A DNA stretch of 11,441 nucleotides, from assembly GCA_934636065.1 (NCBI GenBank), contig CAKTZW010000027.1:1-11441 (forward strand), read 5' to 3'. A program made the position numbers and the translations under genes. This DNA comes from an uncultured Labedella sp. (GTDB taxonomy: Bacteria; Actinomycetota; Actinomycetes; Actinomycetales; Microbacteriaceae). The stretch's first letter is position 1; each line of letters opens with the position of its first letter. Below, in pieces: positions 1 to 8,445 of this stretch. Below the pieces are notes generated by a model. It made no database searches. It had not been told where the DNA came from and was given only the letters and a program-made list of their open reading frames with translations.

Positions 1-24
1 GCCCATCGCTCGACGGTTCGACGA

Positions 25-1083
<1,059 letters not shown>

Positions 1084-1593
1084 TCAGTTCTTGAAGACGC
1101 GCTCGGAGATCGACTTCGATCCGCGTCCGATGGCGAGGAGGCCGGACTGGGCGATCTCCTTGATGCCGTAGGGCTCGAGCACCCGCAGGAACGCGGTGGT
1201 CTTGCCGGAGTCCCCCGTGACCTCGATCACGAGGGCGTCCGTCGAGACGTCGACGACCCGGGCCCGGAAGAGGTTGACGGCCTCGAGGACCTGCGACCGC
1301 GTCGAGTTGTCCACGCGCACCTTGATGAGCAGGTGCTCGCGCTGCACGGACTGCGCGGGATCGAGCTCCACGATCTTGATGACGTTGACGAGCTTGTTGA
1401 GCTGCTTCGTCACCTGCTCGAGCGGGAGCGACTCGACGTCCACGACGACGGTGATGCGAGAGAGGCCGTCGATCTCGCTCACGCCGACGGCGAGGGACTC
1501 GATGTTGAAGCCGCGGCGGGCGAAGAGGCCGGCGACGCGGGTCAGCAGTCCCGGTTTGTCCTCGACGAGGAGGCTCAGGACGTGAGTCGACAT
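1084..1593 (-). CDS. ilvN: Acetolactate synthase small (regulatory) subunit
   Basis: IlvN is the regulatory subunit of acetohydroxyacid synthase; in this family it activates IlvB and confers feedback inhibition by valine or related amino acids. At 169 aa it is full length for the one-copy bacterial form. An N-terminal ACT domain covers about residues 4-78 (start LSLLVEDKPGLLTRVAGLF, with the effector-site region GFNIESLAVG near 28-37). A second, C-terminal domain follows at about 83-160 (HLLIKVRVDN to QSGLLAIGRG). The ATG at 1593 is separated from the ilvB stop by a single base (TGA-C-ATG). Translation is therefore almost surely coupled to ilvB, as expected for two subunits of one complex. 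The Shine-Dalgarno lies inside the last codons of ilvB. Confidence 0.97.
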   Translation of the reverse strand: MSTHVLSLLVEDKPGLLTRVAGLFARRGFNIESLAVGVSEIDGLSRITVVVDVESLPLEQVTKQLNKLVNVIKIVELDPAQSVQREHLLIKVRVDNSTRSQVLEAVNLFRARVVDVSTDALVIEVTGDSGKTTAFLRVLEPYGIKEIAQSGLLAIGRGSKSISERVFKN

Positions 1594-1594
1594 G

Positions 1595-3403
1595 TCAGAT
1601 CTCCTCCTCGAACGCCGGGCTGTGGTCCCGCGCGTACTGGACGTAGCTGTTGCTGACGCCCTGCGGCACCATCGGCCACACCATCGCGTCGGCGCTCACG
1701 ACGAAGTCGATGACGACGGGTCGGTCGTTCGTCTCGAGCGCGAGCTTGATGGCGGCGTCGACCTCCTCCTCCTTCGTGACGCGGATGCCGAGGCAGCCGT
1801 ACGCCTCGGCGAGCTTCACGAAGTCGGGGACGCGGACGGTGTCATGACCGGTGTTGAGGTCGGTGTTCGAGTAACGGCCGTCGTAGAACAGGGTCTGCCA
1901 CTGCCGCACCATGCCGAGCGAGGAGTTGTTGATGACGGCGACCTTGATCGGGATGTTGTTGATCGCGCACGTCGCGAGCTCCTGATTGGTCATCTGGAAG
2001 CAGCCGTCGCCGTCGATCGACCACACGTCGCGCTCCGGCTCGGCGACCTTCGCGCCCATGGCGGCGGGAACGGAGTAGCCCATCGTGCCCGCTCCCCCGG
2101 AGTTCAGCCACGAGTTGGGGCGCTCGTACTTGATGAACTGGGCCGCCCACATCTGGTGCTGCCCGACGCCGGACGCGTAGACGCCCTCCGGCCCGGTGAT
2201 CTCGCCGATGCGCTGGATGACGTACTGCGGGGCGAGGAGGCCATCGGTCGTCGGCGCGTACCCGAGCGGGAACTCCTCTCGGAGCCCGTTCAGGTACGTC
2301 CACCACTCCGTGATGTCGGGAGCGGTGTTCCTCTTCGCGGCGAGGAACGCGGCCGTGAGATCCACGATGACGTCCTTCGCGTCGCCCACGATCGGAACGT
2401 CGGCGATGCGGATCTTCGAGATCTCCGCCGGGTCGACGTCGACGTGGACGACCTTCGCGTTCGGGGCGAAGAGCTCGGCCTTCCCCGTCACACGATCGTC
2501 GAACCGCGCGCCGAGAGCGATGATCAGGTCGGACTCCTGGAGAGCCAGGACAGCGGGGACGGTGCCGTGCATGCCGGGCATCCCGAGCTGCTGCTCGTGC
2601 GAGTCGGGGAACGCGCCGCGCGCCATGAGCGTCGTGACGACGGGAGCCCCCGTCTGCTCGGCGAGCTCGAGGAGCTCGGCCGACGCCTTCGCGCGGATGA
2701 CGCCGCCCCCGACGTACAGCACGGGCTTCTTGGACTCGACCAGGAGTTGTGCCGCGGCCTGCACCTGCTTGCCGTGCGCCTTGGTGACGGGACGGTAGCC
2801 GGGGAGGTCGATCTTCGGCGGCCAGATGAACGGCGCCGTCGTCTGTTGCGCGTCCTTCGTGATGTCGACGAGCACGGGACCCGGACGACCCGTCGTGGCG
2901 ATGTGCGCGGCGGCCGCGATCGTCGCCGGGATGTCACGGGCGTCCTTCACGAGGAAGGAGTGCTTCGTGACGGGCATCGTGATACCGACGATGTCGGCCT
3001 CCTGGAAGGCGTCGGTCCCCATGAGCGTCGAGAACACCTGTCCGGTGATCGCGAGCAGCGGGACCGAGTCCATGTAGGCGTCGGCGATCGCCGTGACGAG
3101 GTTCGTCGCGCCGGGACCGGAGGTCGCGATGCAGACGCCGAGGCGGCCGCTCGACGCGGCGTACCCCTCGGCGGCGTGACCGGCGCCCTGCTCGTGCCGG
3201 ACGAGGATGTGGCGGAGGTCCGTCGAGTCCATGAGGGGGTCGTAGACGGGCAGGATCGCTCCGCCCGGGAGACCGAAGATGTCGTCGACGCCGAGCAGCT
3301 CGAGCGTGCGGACGACGGCCTCAGCCCCCGTGATCTCCTCGGGCTGCGCGGCGGCGGCCGGTGGCTTCCGCGGGAGCGGAGTGGGCATGGGATCGGAAGA
3401 CAT
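1595..3403 (-). CDS. ilvB: Acetolactate synthase large (catalytic) subunit
   Basis: This thiamine-diphosphate enzyme condenses two pyruvates, or pyruvate with 2-oxobutyrate, as the first common step of Val/Ile/Leu synthesis, in complex with IlvN. It has 602 aa from the chosen start. The N-terminal TPP-binding domain has catalytic Glu E71 in [12 protein letters not shown]. The central FAD-type domain lies around 210-350 ([20 protein letters not shown]). The C-terminal TPP/Mg domain has GDG at 465-467 and INN at 491-493. W502 (VRQWQ) matches the herbicide-site Trp of plant enzymes. The residue after GQV, equivalent to plant Pro197, is F124. The ATG at 3403 follows AAGGA with 7 nt spacing. The frame is open further upstream to 3589, but that part overlaps ilvD and does not resemble IlvB. 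The gene begins 55 nt after ilvD and ends 1 nt before ilvN. Confidence 0.97.
   Translation of the reverse strand: MSSDPMPTPLPRKPPAAAAQPEEITGAEAVVRTLELLGVDDIFGLPGGAILPVYDPLMDSTDLRHILVRHEQGAGHAAEGYAASSGRLGVCIATSGPGATNLVTAIADAYMDSVPLLAITGQVFSTLMGTDAFQEADIVGITMPVTKHSFLVKDARDIPATIAAAAHIATTGRPGPVLVDITKDAQQTTAPFIWPPKIDLPGYRPVTKAHGKQVQAAAQLLVESKKPVLYVGGGVIRAKASAELLELAEQTGAPVVTTLMARGAFPDSHEQQLGMPGMHGTVPAVLALQESDLIIALGARFDDRVTGKAELFAPNAKVVHVDVDPAEISKIRIADVPIVGDAKDVIVDLTAAFLAAKRNTAPDITEWWTYLNGLREEFPLGYAPTTDGLLAPQYVIQRIGEITGPEGVYASGVGQHQMWAAQFIKYERPNSWLNSGGAGTMGYSVPAAMGAKVAEPERDVWSIDGDGCFQMTNQELATCAINNIPIKVAVINNSSLGMVRQWQTLFYDGRYSNTDLNTGHDTVRVPDFVKLAEAYGCLGIRVTKEEEVDAAIKLALETNDRPVVIDFVVSADAMVWPMVPQGVSNSYVQYARDHSPAFEEEI
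1601..1609 (-). promoter_or_regulatory. Shine-Dalgarno of ilvN inside the ilvB coding end
   Basis: GAGGAGGAG reads on the minus strand 7 nt before the ilvN ATG. The same nine bases encode the last three Glu codons of IlvB (EEE before the final Ile). The site fixes the ilvN start and ties ilvN initiation to ribosomes finishing ilvB. Confidence 0.85.
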
Positions 3404-3458
3404 GAGTGTTTCCTTGACGATTGGGATCGGGTGTTCCGGCGGGCCGGACGCCGCGCTG

Positions 3459-5153
3459 CTACCCCGTGATCGCGCCTTCCGCAGCGGAATGCACGAGCTT
3501 GGAGTACTTCGCGAGGACGCCACGGGTATAGCGCGGGGGAAGAGGGGCCCAGCCTTCTCGGCGGGCAGCCAGCTCAGCGTCGTCGACAAGTAGGTCGAGC
3601 GAGCGAGCAGCGATATCGACCCGTATCAGATCACCATCGCGCACGAAGGCGATGGGACCTGCGTCCACCGCTTCGGGTGCTATGTGGCCGATGCACAGGC
3701 CGGTTGTGCCGCCTGAGAATCGTCCGTCCGTCAATAGTAGTACATCTTTTCCGAGGCCAGCTCCCTTGATGGCGGCCGTGATCGCGAGCATCTCGCGCAT
3801 CCCGGGACCGCCCTTCGGGCCCTCGTAGCGGATGATGACGACGTCTCCCGCGGAGATCTTGCCCTCGGTCAGAGCGTCCATCGCGGCGCGCTCGCGCTCG
3901 AACACGCGTGCCGGGCCCTCGAAGACCTTCGCGTCGAATCCCGCCGTCTTGACGACGGCGCCCTCCGGCGCGAACGAGCCCTTGAGGATCGTGAGGCCGC
4001 CCGTCGCGTGGATCGGGTTGTCGAGCGTGCGGAGCACCTTCCCGTCGAGCGGGTCGGGGTTGATGTCCGCGAGGTTCTCGGCGACCGTCTTGCCGGTGAC
4101 CGTGAGGCAGTCGCCGTGCAGGAGGCCGGCGTCGAGGAGCGCCTTCATGACGACCGGGACGCCGCCGTGGCGGTCGACGTCGTTCATCACGTACGTGCCG
4201 AACGGCTTCAGGTCGCCGATGTGCGGGACCTTGTCGCCGATGCGGTTGAAGTCGTCGAGCGTGAGGTCGACCTCGGCCTCACGGGCGATCGCGAGCAGGT
4301 GGAGCACGACGTTGGTCGACCCGCCGAACGCCATCGCGACGGCGATCGCGTTCTCGAACGCCTTCCGGGTGAGGATCTGTCGCGCGGTGATGCCCTTCTT
4401 GAGCATGTTCACGACGGCCTCGCCCGAGCGGTGGGCGTAGTAGTCGCGGCGCCGGTCGGCGGAGGGCGGGGAAGCCGAGCCCGGGAGGCTCATGCCGAGC
4501 GCCTCGGCGACGGAGGCCATCGTGTTGGCGGTGTACATGCCGCCGCACGCGCCCTCGCCCGGGGCGATCGCGCACTCGATGCGCTTGAGGTCCTCCTCGC
4601 TCATCGTGCCCGCCTTGCAGGCACCCACGGCCTCGAAGGAGTCGATGATCGTGACCTCCTTCTCGGTGCCGTCAGTGAGCTTGACCCAGCCCGGCGCGAT
4701 CGAGCCCGCGTAGAGGAAGACCGACGCGAGGTCGAGTCGCGCCGCCGCCATGAGCATTCCGGGGAGCGACTTGTCGCAGCCCGCGAGCAGGACCGTTCCG
4801 TCGAGGCGCTCGGCCATCACGACGGTCTCGACGGAGTCGGCGATGACCTCGCGCGAGACGAGCGAGAAGTGCATGCCCTCGTGGCCCATGGAGATGCCGT
4901 CGGAGACCGAGATCGTGCCGAACTGCAGCGGGTAGCCCCCGCCGGAGTGGACGCCTTCCTTGGCGCCCTGGGCGAGCCGGTCGAGCGAGAGGTTGCACGG
5001 CGTGATCTCGTTCCACGAACTCGCGATGCCGATCTGGGGTTTCTCCCAGTCCTCGTCCCCCATGCCGACGGCGCGGAGCATCCCGCGGCTCGTCGTGGCT
5101 TCGATCCCGTCGGTGACCGCGCGCGACCGCGGTTTCACATCGATTTCTGGCAT
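3459..5153 (-). CDS. ilvD: Dihydroxy-acid dehydratase
   Basis: IlvD is an iron-sulfur enzyme that dehydrates 2,3-dihydroxy-3-methylbutanoate and its methylpentanoate homologue to the 2-oxo acids, the third common step of branched-chain amino acid synthesis. The 564-aa length is normal. Cluster and active-site motifs are all present: C53 in [12 protein letters not shown]126 in [11 protein letters not shown]203 in [18 protein letters not shown] in mid protein, and S480 in [11 protein letters not shown]. The ATG at 5153 lies 6 nt after a TAGACT -10 box and has no Shine-Dalgarno, so a leaderless mRNA is likely. It is the first ilv gene, 55 nt downstream of otsB, which leaves no room for a leader-peptide attenuator. 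Oddity: codons 464-544 have a sharply different codon usage from the rest although the protein motifs are intact (see the separate entry at 3522-3764). Confidence 0.97.
   Translation of the reverse strand: MPEIDVKPRSRAVTDGIEATTSRGMLRAVGMGDEDWEKPQIGIASSWNEITPCNLSLDRLAQGAKEGVHSGGGYPLQFGTISVSDGISMGHEGMHFSLVSREVIADSVETVVMAERLDGTVLLAGCDKSLPGMLMAAARLDLASVFLYAGSIAPGWVKLTDGTEKEVTIIDSFEAVGACKAGTMSEEDLKRIECAIAPGEGACGGMYTANTMASVAEALGMSLPGSASPPSADRRRDYYAHRSGEAVVNMLKKGITARQILTRKAFENAIAVAMAFGGSTNVVLHLLAIAREAEVDLTLDDFNRIGDKVPHIGDLKPFGTYVMNDVDRHGGVPVVMKALLDAGLLHGDCLTVTGKTVAENLADINPDPLDGKVLRTLDNPIHATGGLTILKGSFAPEGAVVKTAGFDAKVFEGPARVFERERAAMDALTEGKISAGDVVIIRYEGPKGGPGMREMLAITAAIKGAGLGKDVLLLTDGRFSGGTTGLCIGHIAPEAVDAGPIAFVRDGDLIRVDIAARSLDLLVDDAELAARREGWAPLPPRYTRGVLAKYSKLVHSAAEGAITG
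3522..3764 (-). other. Atypical codon-use block in the 3' part of ilvD
   Basis: Within ilvD, 34 of 81 codons (residues 464-544) end in A or T, including GTA CTA CTA TTG and two ATA codons. In the roughly 95 codons just upstream on the same gene I count 5. The last 20 codons drop back to 3. The encoded protein is still a good IlvD C-terminus, so the change is largely synonymous. The simplest reading is homologous replacement by the ilvD end of a relative with lower GC. Constraint from an overlapping signal is the main alternative. Confidence 0.75.
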
Positions 5154-5159
5154 GTCACG

Positions 5160-5165
5160 AGTCTA
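5160..5165 (-). promoter_or_regulatory. Leaderless-type -10 box of ilvD
   Basis: TAGACT fits the actinobacterial TANNNT -10 pattern and ends 6 nt before the ilvD ATG, which places the likely transcript start at or next to the A of ATG. No Shine-Dalgarno lies before the ATG. I see no good -35 hexamer. Read-through from otsAB is also possible. Confidence 0.5.
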
Positions 5166-5208
5166 GAACCCGCGCGATGCTCCCTCGGCCATTCCGCCGG
5201 GTGCGGGC

Positions 5209-5994
5209 TCAATCGGTCCCGACGTGCGCCGCCCGGAGCTCCACGAGCCGTCCCAGGATCGCAGCGACCTCGGTCGGAGACGGCACGCGGAACGGCGCGA
5301 GGGTCTCCCCCGGGCCGACCTTCACGCCCACGTCGCCGTCGGCGAGGACGCGGAAGGCATCCTCGTCGGTGAGGTCGTCGCCGGAGTAGTAGACGCCGGT
5401 CGCTCCGACATGGGCGCGCAACCGGTCGATCGCGTCGCCCTTCGTCGCGGCCAGGACGGAGAACTCCTCCACGTCCTTCCCGGGTCGTGCGGTGATGCCG
5501 GGGAGTTCGGCGAGCACGCGGCGTCGCACCGTGTGCTGGGCGTCGAGAGCGGTGTCCTCGTCGGCGTTGCGCAGGTGCAGGGCGTGTCCCGCGGGCTTCG
5601 ACTCGACCTCCGTTCCCGGGTGGGCCGCCGAGACCTCGCGCAGGATCTCCCCCAGCCGGTCGACGACTGCGAGTTCCTCGGCGCTCAAGGACAGCGGCGG
5701 AGAGCCCGGCTCCATGCGGTACTCCCCGCCGTGCGAGCCGGCGAGCAGCACGTCCTCCCCCGCTCCCGAGAGGTCGATGAGGGACGCGATGGCCCGGCCG
5801 GACACGAGGGCGACCGTCGTCCCCGGCAGCGCGGAGAGCGCATCGACGGCGCGCGCGGCCTCCGGGAGGGGCCTCGCGCTCTGGGGGTCGTCCACGTGCG
5901 GCGAGAGGTTGCCGTCGAAGTCCAACGCGACGAGGAGCACGTCGGTCTCGGCCAGGCGCGCGAGGGCCGCGTCGAGCGGCCGTTCGAGCGTCAC
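5209..5994 (-). CDS. otsB: Trehalose-6-phosphate phosphatase (HAD family)
   Basis: OtsB removes phosphate from trehalose-6-phosphate, the second step of the OtsA-OtsB trehalose route. The protein is 261 aa from the chosen GTG. HAD motif I is DFDGN at residues 25-29 with nucleophile D25 and acid/base D27. Motif II is VSGRA around S65; the motif III lysine is K185 (ATKGDAIDRL); motif IV is SGDDLTDEDAF with D206 and D207. Inside the cap region, GSHGGEYR (87-94) and SKPAGHALH (132-140) are typical of trehalose phosphatases. The GTG start overlaps the otsA stop (GTGA), with GAGGTGGG just upstream, so the two are coupled. The frame is open upstream to 6102, but that part lies in otsA and is arginine-rich shadow sequence. 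Oddity: the fifth position of motif I is Asn rather than the usual Thr or Val. Confidence 0.93.
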   Translation of the reverse strand: MTLERPLDAALARLAETDVLLVALDFDGNLSPHVDDPQSARPLPEAARAVDALSALPGTTVALVSGRAIASLIDLSGAGEDVLLAGSHGGEYRMEPGSPPLSLSAEELAVVDRLGEILREVSAAHPGTEVESKPAGHALHLRNADEDTALDAQHTVRRRVLAELPGITARPGKDVEEFSVLAATKGDAIDRLRAHVGATGVYYSGDDLTDEDAFRVLADGDVGVKVGPGETLAPFRVPSPTEVAAILGRLVELRAAHVGTD

Positions 5995-7532
5995 TCGCCC
6001 ACCTCGTCGTTCGCGTCCCTCTCGGCTCCGGCGTCGGGGGCCGACGCCGATCCGGAGGCGTGCGATGCGCGCTGCAGCTCGTCGAGGAACGTGCGCGACC
6101 ACTTCGCCACGTCGTTCTCGAGCACCCGTCGCCGGAGCGCTCGCATCCGGCGCCGACGCTCGCGCGGCTCCATGTCGACGGCCGTCGTGATGGCGTCCTT
6201 GACGCCCTGGATGTCGTGCGGGTTGATGAGCAACGCCTGGCGGAGGTCGTCCGACGCCCCGGCGAACTCGCTGAGGATGAGCACGCCGTCACCGTCGATG
6301 CGGGAGGCGACGTACTCCTTCGCGACGAGGTTCATGCCGTCGCGCAGCGCCGTGACGAGCATGACGTCCGCGGCGAGGTAGAGCGCGACCATCTCCTCTC
6401 GCGGGTAGCCGTGGTGCAGGTAGTGCACGGGCGAACGACCGATCGCGCCGTAGTCGCCGTTGATCCGGCCCACGGTCATCTCGATCTCGTCACGCAGTTC
6501 CATGTAGGCGGCGACCCGCTCACGCGACGGGCTCGCGACCTGGATGAGGGTGGTCTCCTCCGGGTCCAGTCGACCGTCCTGCAGGAGCTCGGCGAACGCC
6601 TTCAGTCGGTGCCGGATCCCCTTGGTGTAGTCGAGCCGGTCGACGCCGAAGAGGATCGTCTTCGGGTTGCCGAGGTCCTCGCGGATCTGCCGCGCCCGCT
6701 CGATCACCGCGGGGTCCTCGGCGAGATCCGCGAAGGACGCCGAGTCGATGGAGATGGGGAAGGCCCGGGCGATCACGGTGCGGGACTTCTCCGGACGGCG
6801 CTCCTCGGTGTCCTCGAGCGGTACGCGGATCGACGACCCCCGCGTCTCGTACCCGAAGAGGCGACGAACCGCGCGTTGGAAGTTGCCCGCGTCGGCCGTG
6901 CGTTGGAAGCCGATCACGTCGGCGCCGAGGAGCCCGGTGAGGATCTGCCTGCGCCACGGCAGTTGGGAGTAGAGGCCGTACGCCGGGAAGGGGATGTGGT
7001 TGAAGAACCCGATCGTGAGGTCCGGGCGCTGCTCGCGCAGCATCCCCGGGACCAGCTGGAGCTGGTAGTCGTGCACCCAGACGACGCCGTCCGGAGCGGC
7101 GAGAGCGGCGGCGCGATCCGCGAAGCGCCGGTTGACGGACACGTACGTGTCCCACCACTCGCGGTGGTAGCTCGGTTGCGCGATCACGTCGTGATAGAGC
7201 GGCCAGAGCGTGTCGTTCGAGAAGCCCTCGTAGTAGCGTTCCACCTCGCTCTCGTCGAGGGCGACGGGAACCATCGTGATGCCGCCGTGCTCGAAGGGGT
7301 CGACGTGCATGTCGGGAGCTCCGGGCCACCCGATCCAGGCGCCGTCCGCCGATCGCATGACGGGCTCGAGCGCCGTGACGAGGCCGCCCGGCGAGAGCTT
7401 CCAGCCCTGGGTGCCGTCGGGTTCGGTGACGCTGTCGACGGGAAGTCGGTTGGCGACGACGACGAAGTCGTAGCTCTCCGCGTGGAGAGTGACGGAGTCG
7501 TCGTTGTCCTCGGTCTGGGTCTGGCTGGCGAT
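5991..7532 (-). CDS. otsA: Trehalose-6-phosphate synthase (GT20); start codon uncertain, possibly ATC
   Basis: OtsA transfers glucose from UDP-glucose to glucose-6-phosphate. Numbered from the ATC at 7532 (513 aa), motifs are: YDFVVVANRLPVD at 21-33; the SPGGL nucleotide loop near 48-52; VHDYQLQLVP with H154; FFNHIPFP; GVDRLDYTKG with R299 and K304; and DGMNLVAKEY with D398 and E406. These match the E. coli OtsA site residues in order and spacing. The first in-frame ATG is at 7358 (residue 59), which would delete the NRLP and GG-loop segments, so it is rejected. Between it and the in-frame TAG at 7568-7566 there is no ATG, GTG, TTG or CTG. GGAAGGA lies 7 nt before the third of three ATC codons (7532-7530), the best-spaced candidate. 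The identity is certain; the exact start is inference. Confidence 0.9.
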   Translation of the reverse strand: MASQTQTEDNDDSVTLHAESYDFVVVANRLPVDSVTEPDGTQGWKLSPGGLVTALEPVMRSADGAWIGWPGAPDMHVDPFEHGGITMVPVALDESEVERYYEGFSNDTLWPLYHDVIAQPSYHREWWDTYVSVNRRFADRAAALAAPDGVVWVHDYQLQLVPGMLREQRPDLTIGFFNHIPFPAYGLYSQLPWRRQILTGLLGADVIGFQRTADAGNFQRAVRRLFGYETRGSSIRVPLEDTEERRPEKSRTVIARAFPISIDSASFADLAEDPAVIERARQIREDLGNPKTILFGVDRLDYTKGIRHRLKAFAELLQDGRLDPEETTLIQVASPSRERVAAYMELRDEIEMTVGRINGDYGAIGRSPVHYLHHGYPREEMVALYLAADVMLVTALRDGMNLVAKEYVASRIDGDGVLILSEFAGASDDLRQALLINPHDIQGVKDAITTAVDMEPRERRRRMRALRRRVLENDVAKWSRTFLDELQRASHASGSASAPDAGAERDANDEVGE

Positions 7533-7539
7533 GATGATG

Positions 7540-7546
7540 TCCTTCC
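7540..7546 (-). promoter_or_regulatory. Shine-Dalgarno pointing to a non-standard otsA start
   Basis: GGAAGGA on the minus strand is followed by C and then ATC ATC ATC. The AAGGA core is 1, 4 and 7 nt from the three ATC codons, so the third (7532) has normal spacing. Its position in frame with the conserved OtsA N-terminus supports real use, but no standard start codon is there. Confidence 0.55.
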
Positions 7547-7562
7547 GCCCTGGCGGGCTCTC

Positions 7563-7568
7563 AGGCTA
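7563..7568 (-). promoter_or_regulatory. Candidate -10 box of otsAB
   Basis: TAGCCT (TANNNT) would start transcription near 7556-7558 and give a leader of about 25 nt containing the GGAAGGA site. No convincing -35 hexamer is seen 17-18 nt upstream. It shares its bases with the in-frame TAG that bounds the otsA frame. Confidence 0.35.
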
Positions 7569-7681
7569 TCAGCGGCTTTCGTCCGCTCCAGGGGGTCGAC
7601 GCGCGTGGTCACGCCTGCTCACGGCCTCTTATCGTCCCGGCGACGGCCGCGCAAACCCCGATCGTCGTCGGGAGCGTCCAC

Positions 7682-7687
7682 TACCGT
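7682..7687 (+). promoter_or_regulatory. Candidate -10 box for the small membrane protein gene
   Basis: TACCGT (TANNNT) lies 23 nt before the ATG at 7711. The inferred start near 7694 leaves a short leader holding AAAGGA at 7699-7704, 6 nt from the ATG. No clear -35 is visible. The 172-nt gap shared with otsA is therefore a divergent promoter region. Confidence 0.4.
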
Positions 7688-7710
7688 TGAAGCGAGCGAA
7701 AGGACTCATC

Positions 7711-7932
7711 ATGCGCAAATACATCATGAACACGAGCATCATCAGCGCCGTGTTCGGCGGGTTCCACACGCTGCAGGCGACGCGCAAGGGCCCACGCGAC
7801 TGGCGCCTCATCTTCCTCTGGATCTCGTGGATCGCGACTCTCGCGCTATCGATCGGCTCCGTGGCCGAGGAGACGCAGGACACCCCCGCCGAGAAGGCGA
7901 AGAAGAAGATCGGCAAGACCCGCTCGTCCTGA
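7711..7932 (+). CDS. Small single-helix membrane protein, function unknown
   Basis: This is a 73-aa protein. A short basic N-terminus leads to a moderately hydrophobic stretch (IISAVFGGF at 10-18), then the polar GPRDWR (27-32), then one clear membrane helix at about 33-52 (LIFLWISWIATLALSIGSVA), and an acidic-to-lysine-rich tail (EKAKKKIGK). The positive residues before the helix and the mixed tail leave the topology open. The start is well supported by AAAGGA 6 nt before the ATG. It diverges from otsA and stands 75 nt before the next plus-strand gene. It resembles short uncharacterised proteins seen in Microbacteriaceae, but this is from memory and I cannot assign a function. Confidence 0.75.
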   Translation: MRKYIMNTSIISAVFGGFHTLQATRKGPRDWRLIFLWISWIATLALSIGSVAEETQDTPAEKAKKKIGKTRSS

Positions 7933-8007
7933 CCGGCGTGTCAGCACGGCCCGAGCAGTCCCCCGCGAGAGAATGACCGCATCTCAGCTCTGAACGGGGG
8001 ACGCTCC

Positions 8008-8445
8008 ATGTTCGGTCGCCGCCGACGCGCACAGATTCCGATGACCCGTCCGGCTGCCCCGTCGCACGAGCCGCTCTCCCCCGACGAGGTGTACGAGCTC
8101 GTCAGCCGACGCGTGGGCGAGGCTCTCGGCCCCGACGGACGGTATTCGCTCGTGCTGCGCAGCGCGGCGGACACCGACGCGATCTTCTCCCAGCTGGCGA
8201 GTCGCTCGCTCTCTCTCGCGGTCACGCGAGCGATCGTCGGACACGACGTCGTGGTGGGCCCGTCGGCACATGGCCGTACCGCCGCAGCCGAGACCGCACT
8301 CCGGGAGCAGACGGCCATCGCCGTGTGGGCCGATCCCCTGCGCCACGACCCCGACGCCGTCGACCCGGCGATCGTCTCGCCGCTCGCCGCGGCGCGACCG
8401 CGCCGCGACGGGCTCGTGACGCCGAGCCCCCGGCGCTCGCGATGA
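8008..8445 (+). CDS. Hypothetical protein, 145 aa, coupled to a phosphoesterase gene
   Basis: I do not recognise the family. The ATG at 8008 has GGGGGA at 7996-8001, 6 nt upstream. The protein has a basic head (FGRRRRAQ), a predicted helix with SPDEVYELVSRRVGEAL (24-40), a strand-like YSLVLRSAAD, a middle part with VTRAIVGHDVVVGPSAHGR (72-90), a helix rich in Ala/Thr and a disordered Arg/Pro tail. It has no membrane segment, signal peptide or cysteine. Third codon positions are strongly G/C, as in neighbouring real genes. Its stop overlaps the start of the metallophosphoesterase by 4 nt (ATGA), which argues that it is translated and that the two products are made together. A start at Met12 (8041) is possible but less well placed. 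Confidence 0.7.
   Translation: MFGRRRRAQIPMTRPAAPSHEPLSPDEVYELVSRRVGEALGPDGRYSLVLRSAADTDAIFSQLASRSLSLAVTRAIVGHDVVVGPSAHGRTAAAETALREQTAIAVWADPLRHDPDAVDPAIVSPLAAARPRRDGLVTPSPRRSR

Noticed and set aside
1592..3469. Plus-strand 625-aa open frame opposite ilvB
   Set aside because: Same antisense composition; no ribosome site and no recognisable motif.
3404..3589. Upstream extension of ilvB to a start at 3589
   Set aside because: The extra 62 residues overlap the ilvD end, look unlike IlvB, and the ATG at 3403 has its own AAGGA.
5166..5210. 8-bp inverted repeat (GAGCCCGC...GCGGGTTC) between otsB and ilvD as an otsAB terminator
   Set aside because: It has a 29-nt loop, one G-U pair, no U-tract, and lies up against the ilvD -10 box; too weak to call.
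4008..5372. Plus-strand 454-aa open frame opposite ilvD
   Set aside because: Antisense shadow that crosses the ilvD promoter and part of otsB.
5995..6102. Upstream extension of otsB to 6102
   Set aside because: Arg-rich shadow of otsA; the GTGA overlap at 5994 is a typical coupled start.
7356..7358. ATG at 7358 as the otsA start
   Set aside because: It would remove the conserved VVVANRLP and SPGGL segments that are clearly encoded upstream in the same frame.
6060..7976. Plus-strand 638-aa open frame opposite otsA and through the small membrane gene
   Set aside because: Low-complexity Arg/Asp/Val shadow; conflicts with OtsA, whose motifs are unmistakable.
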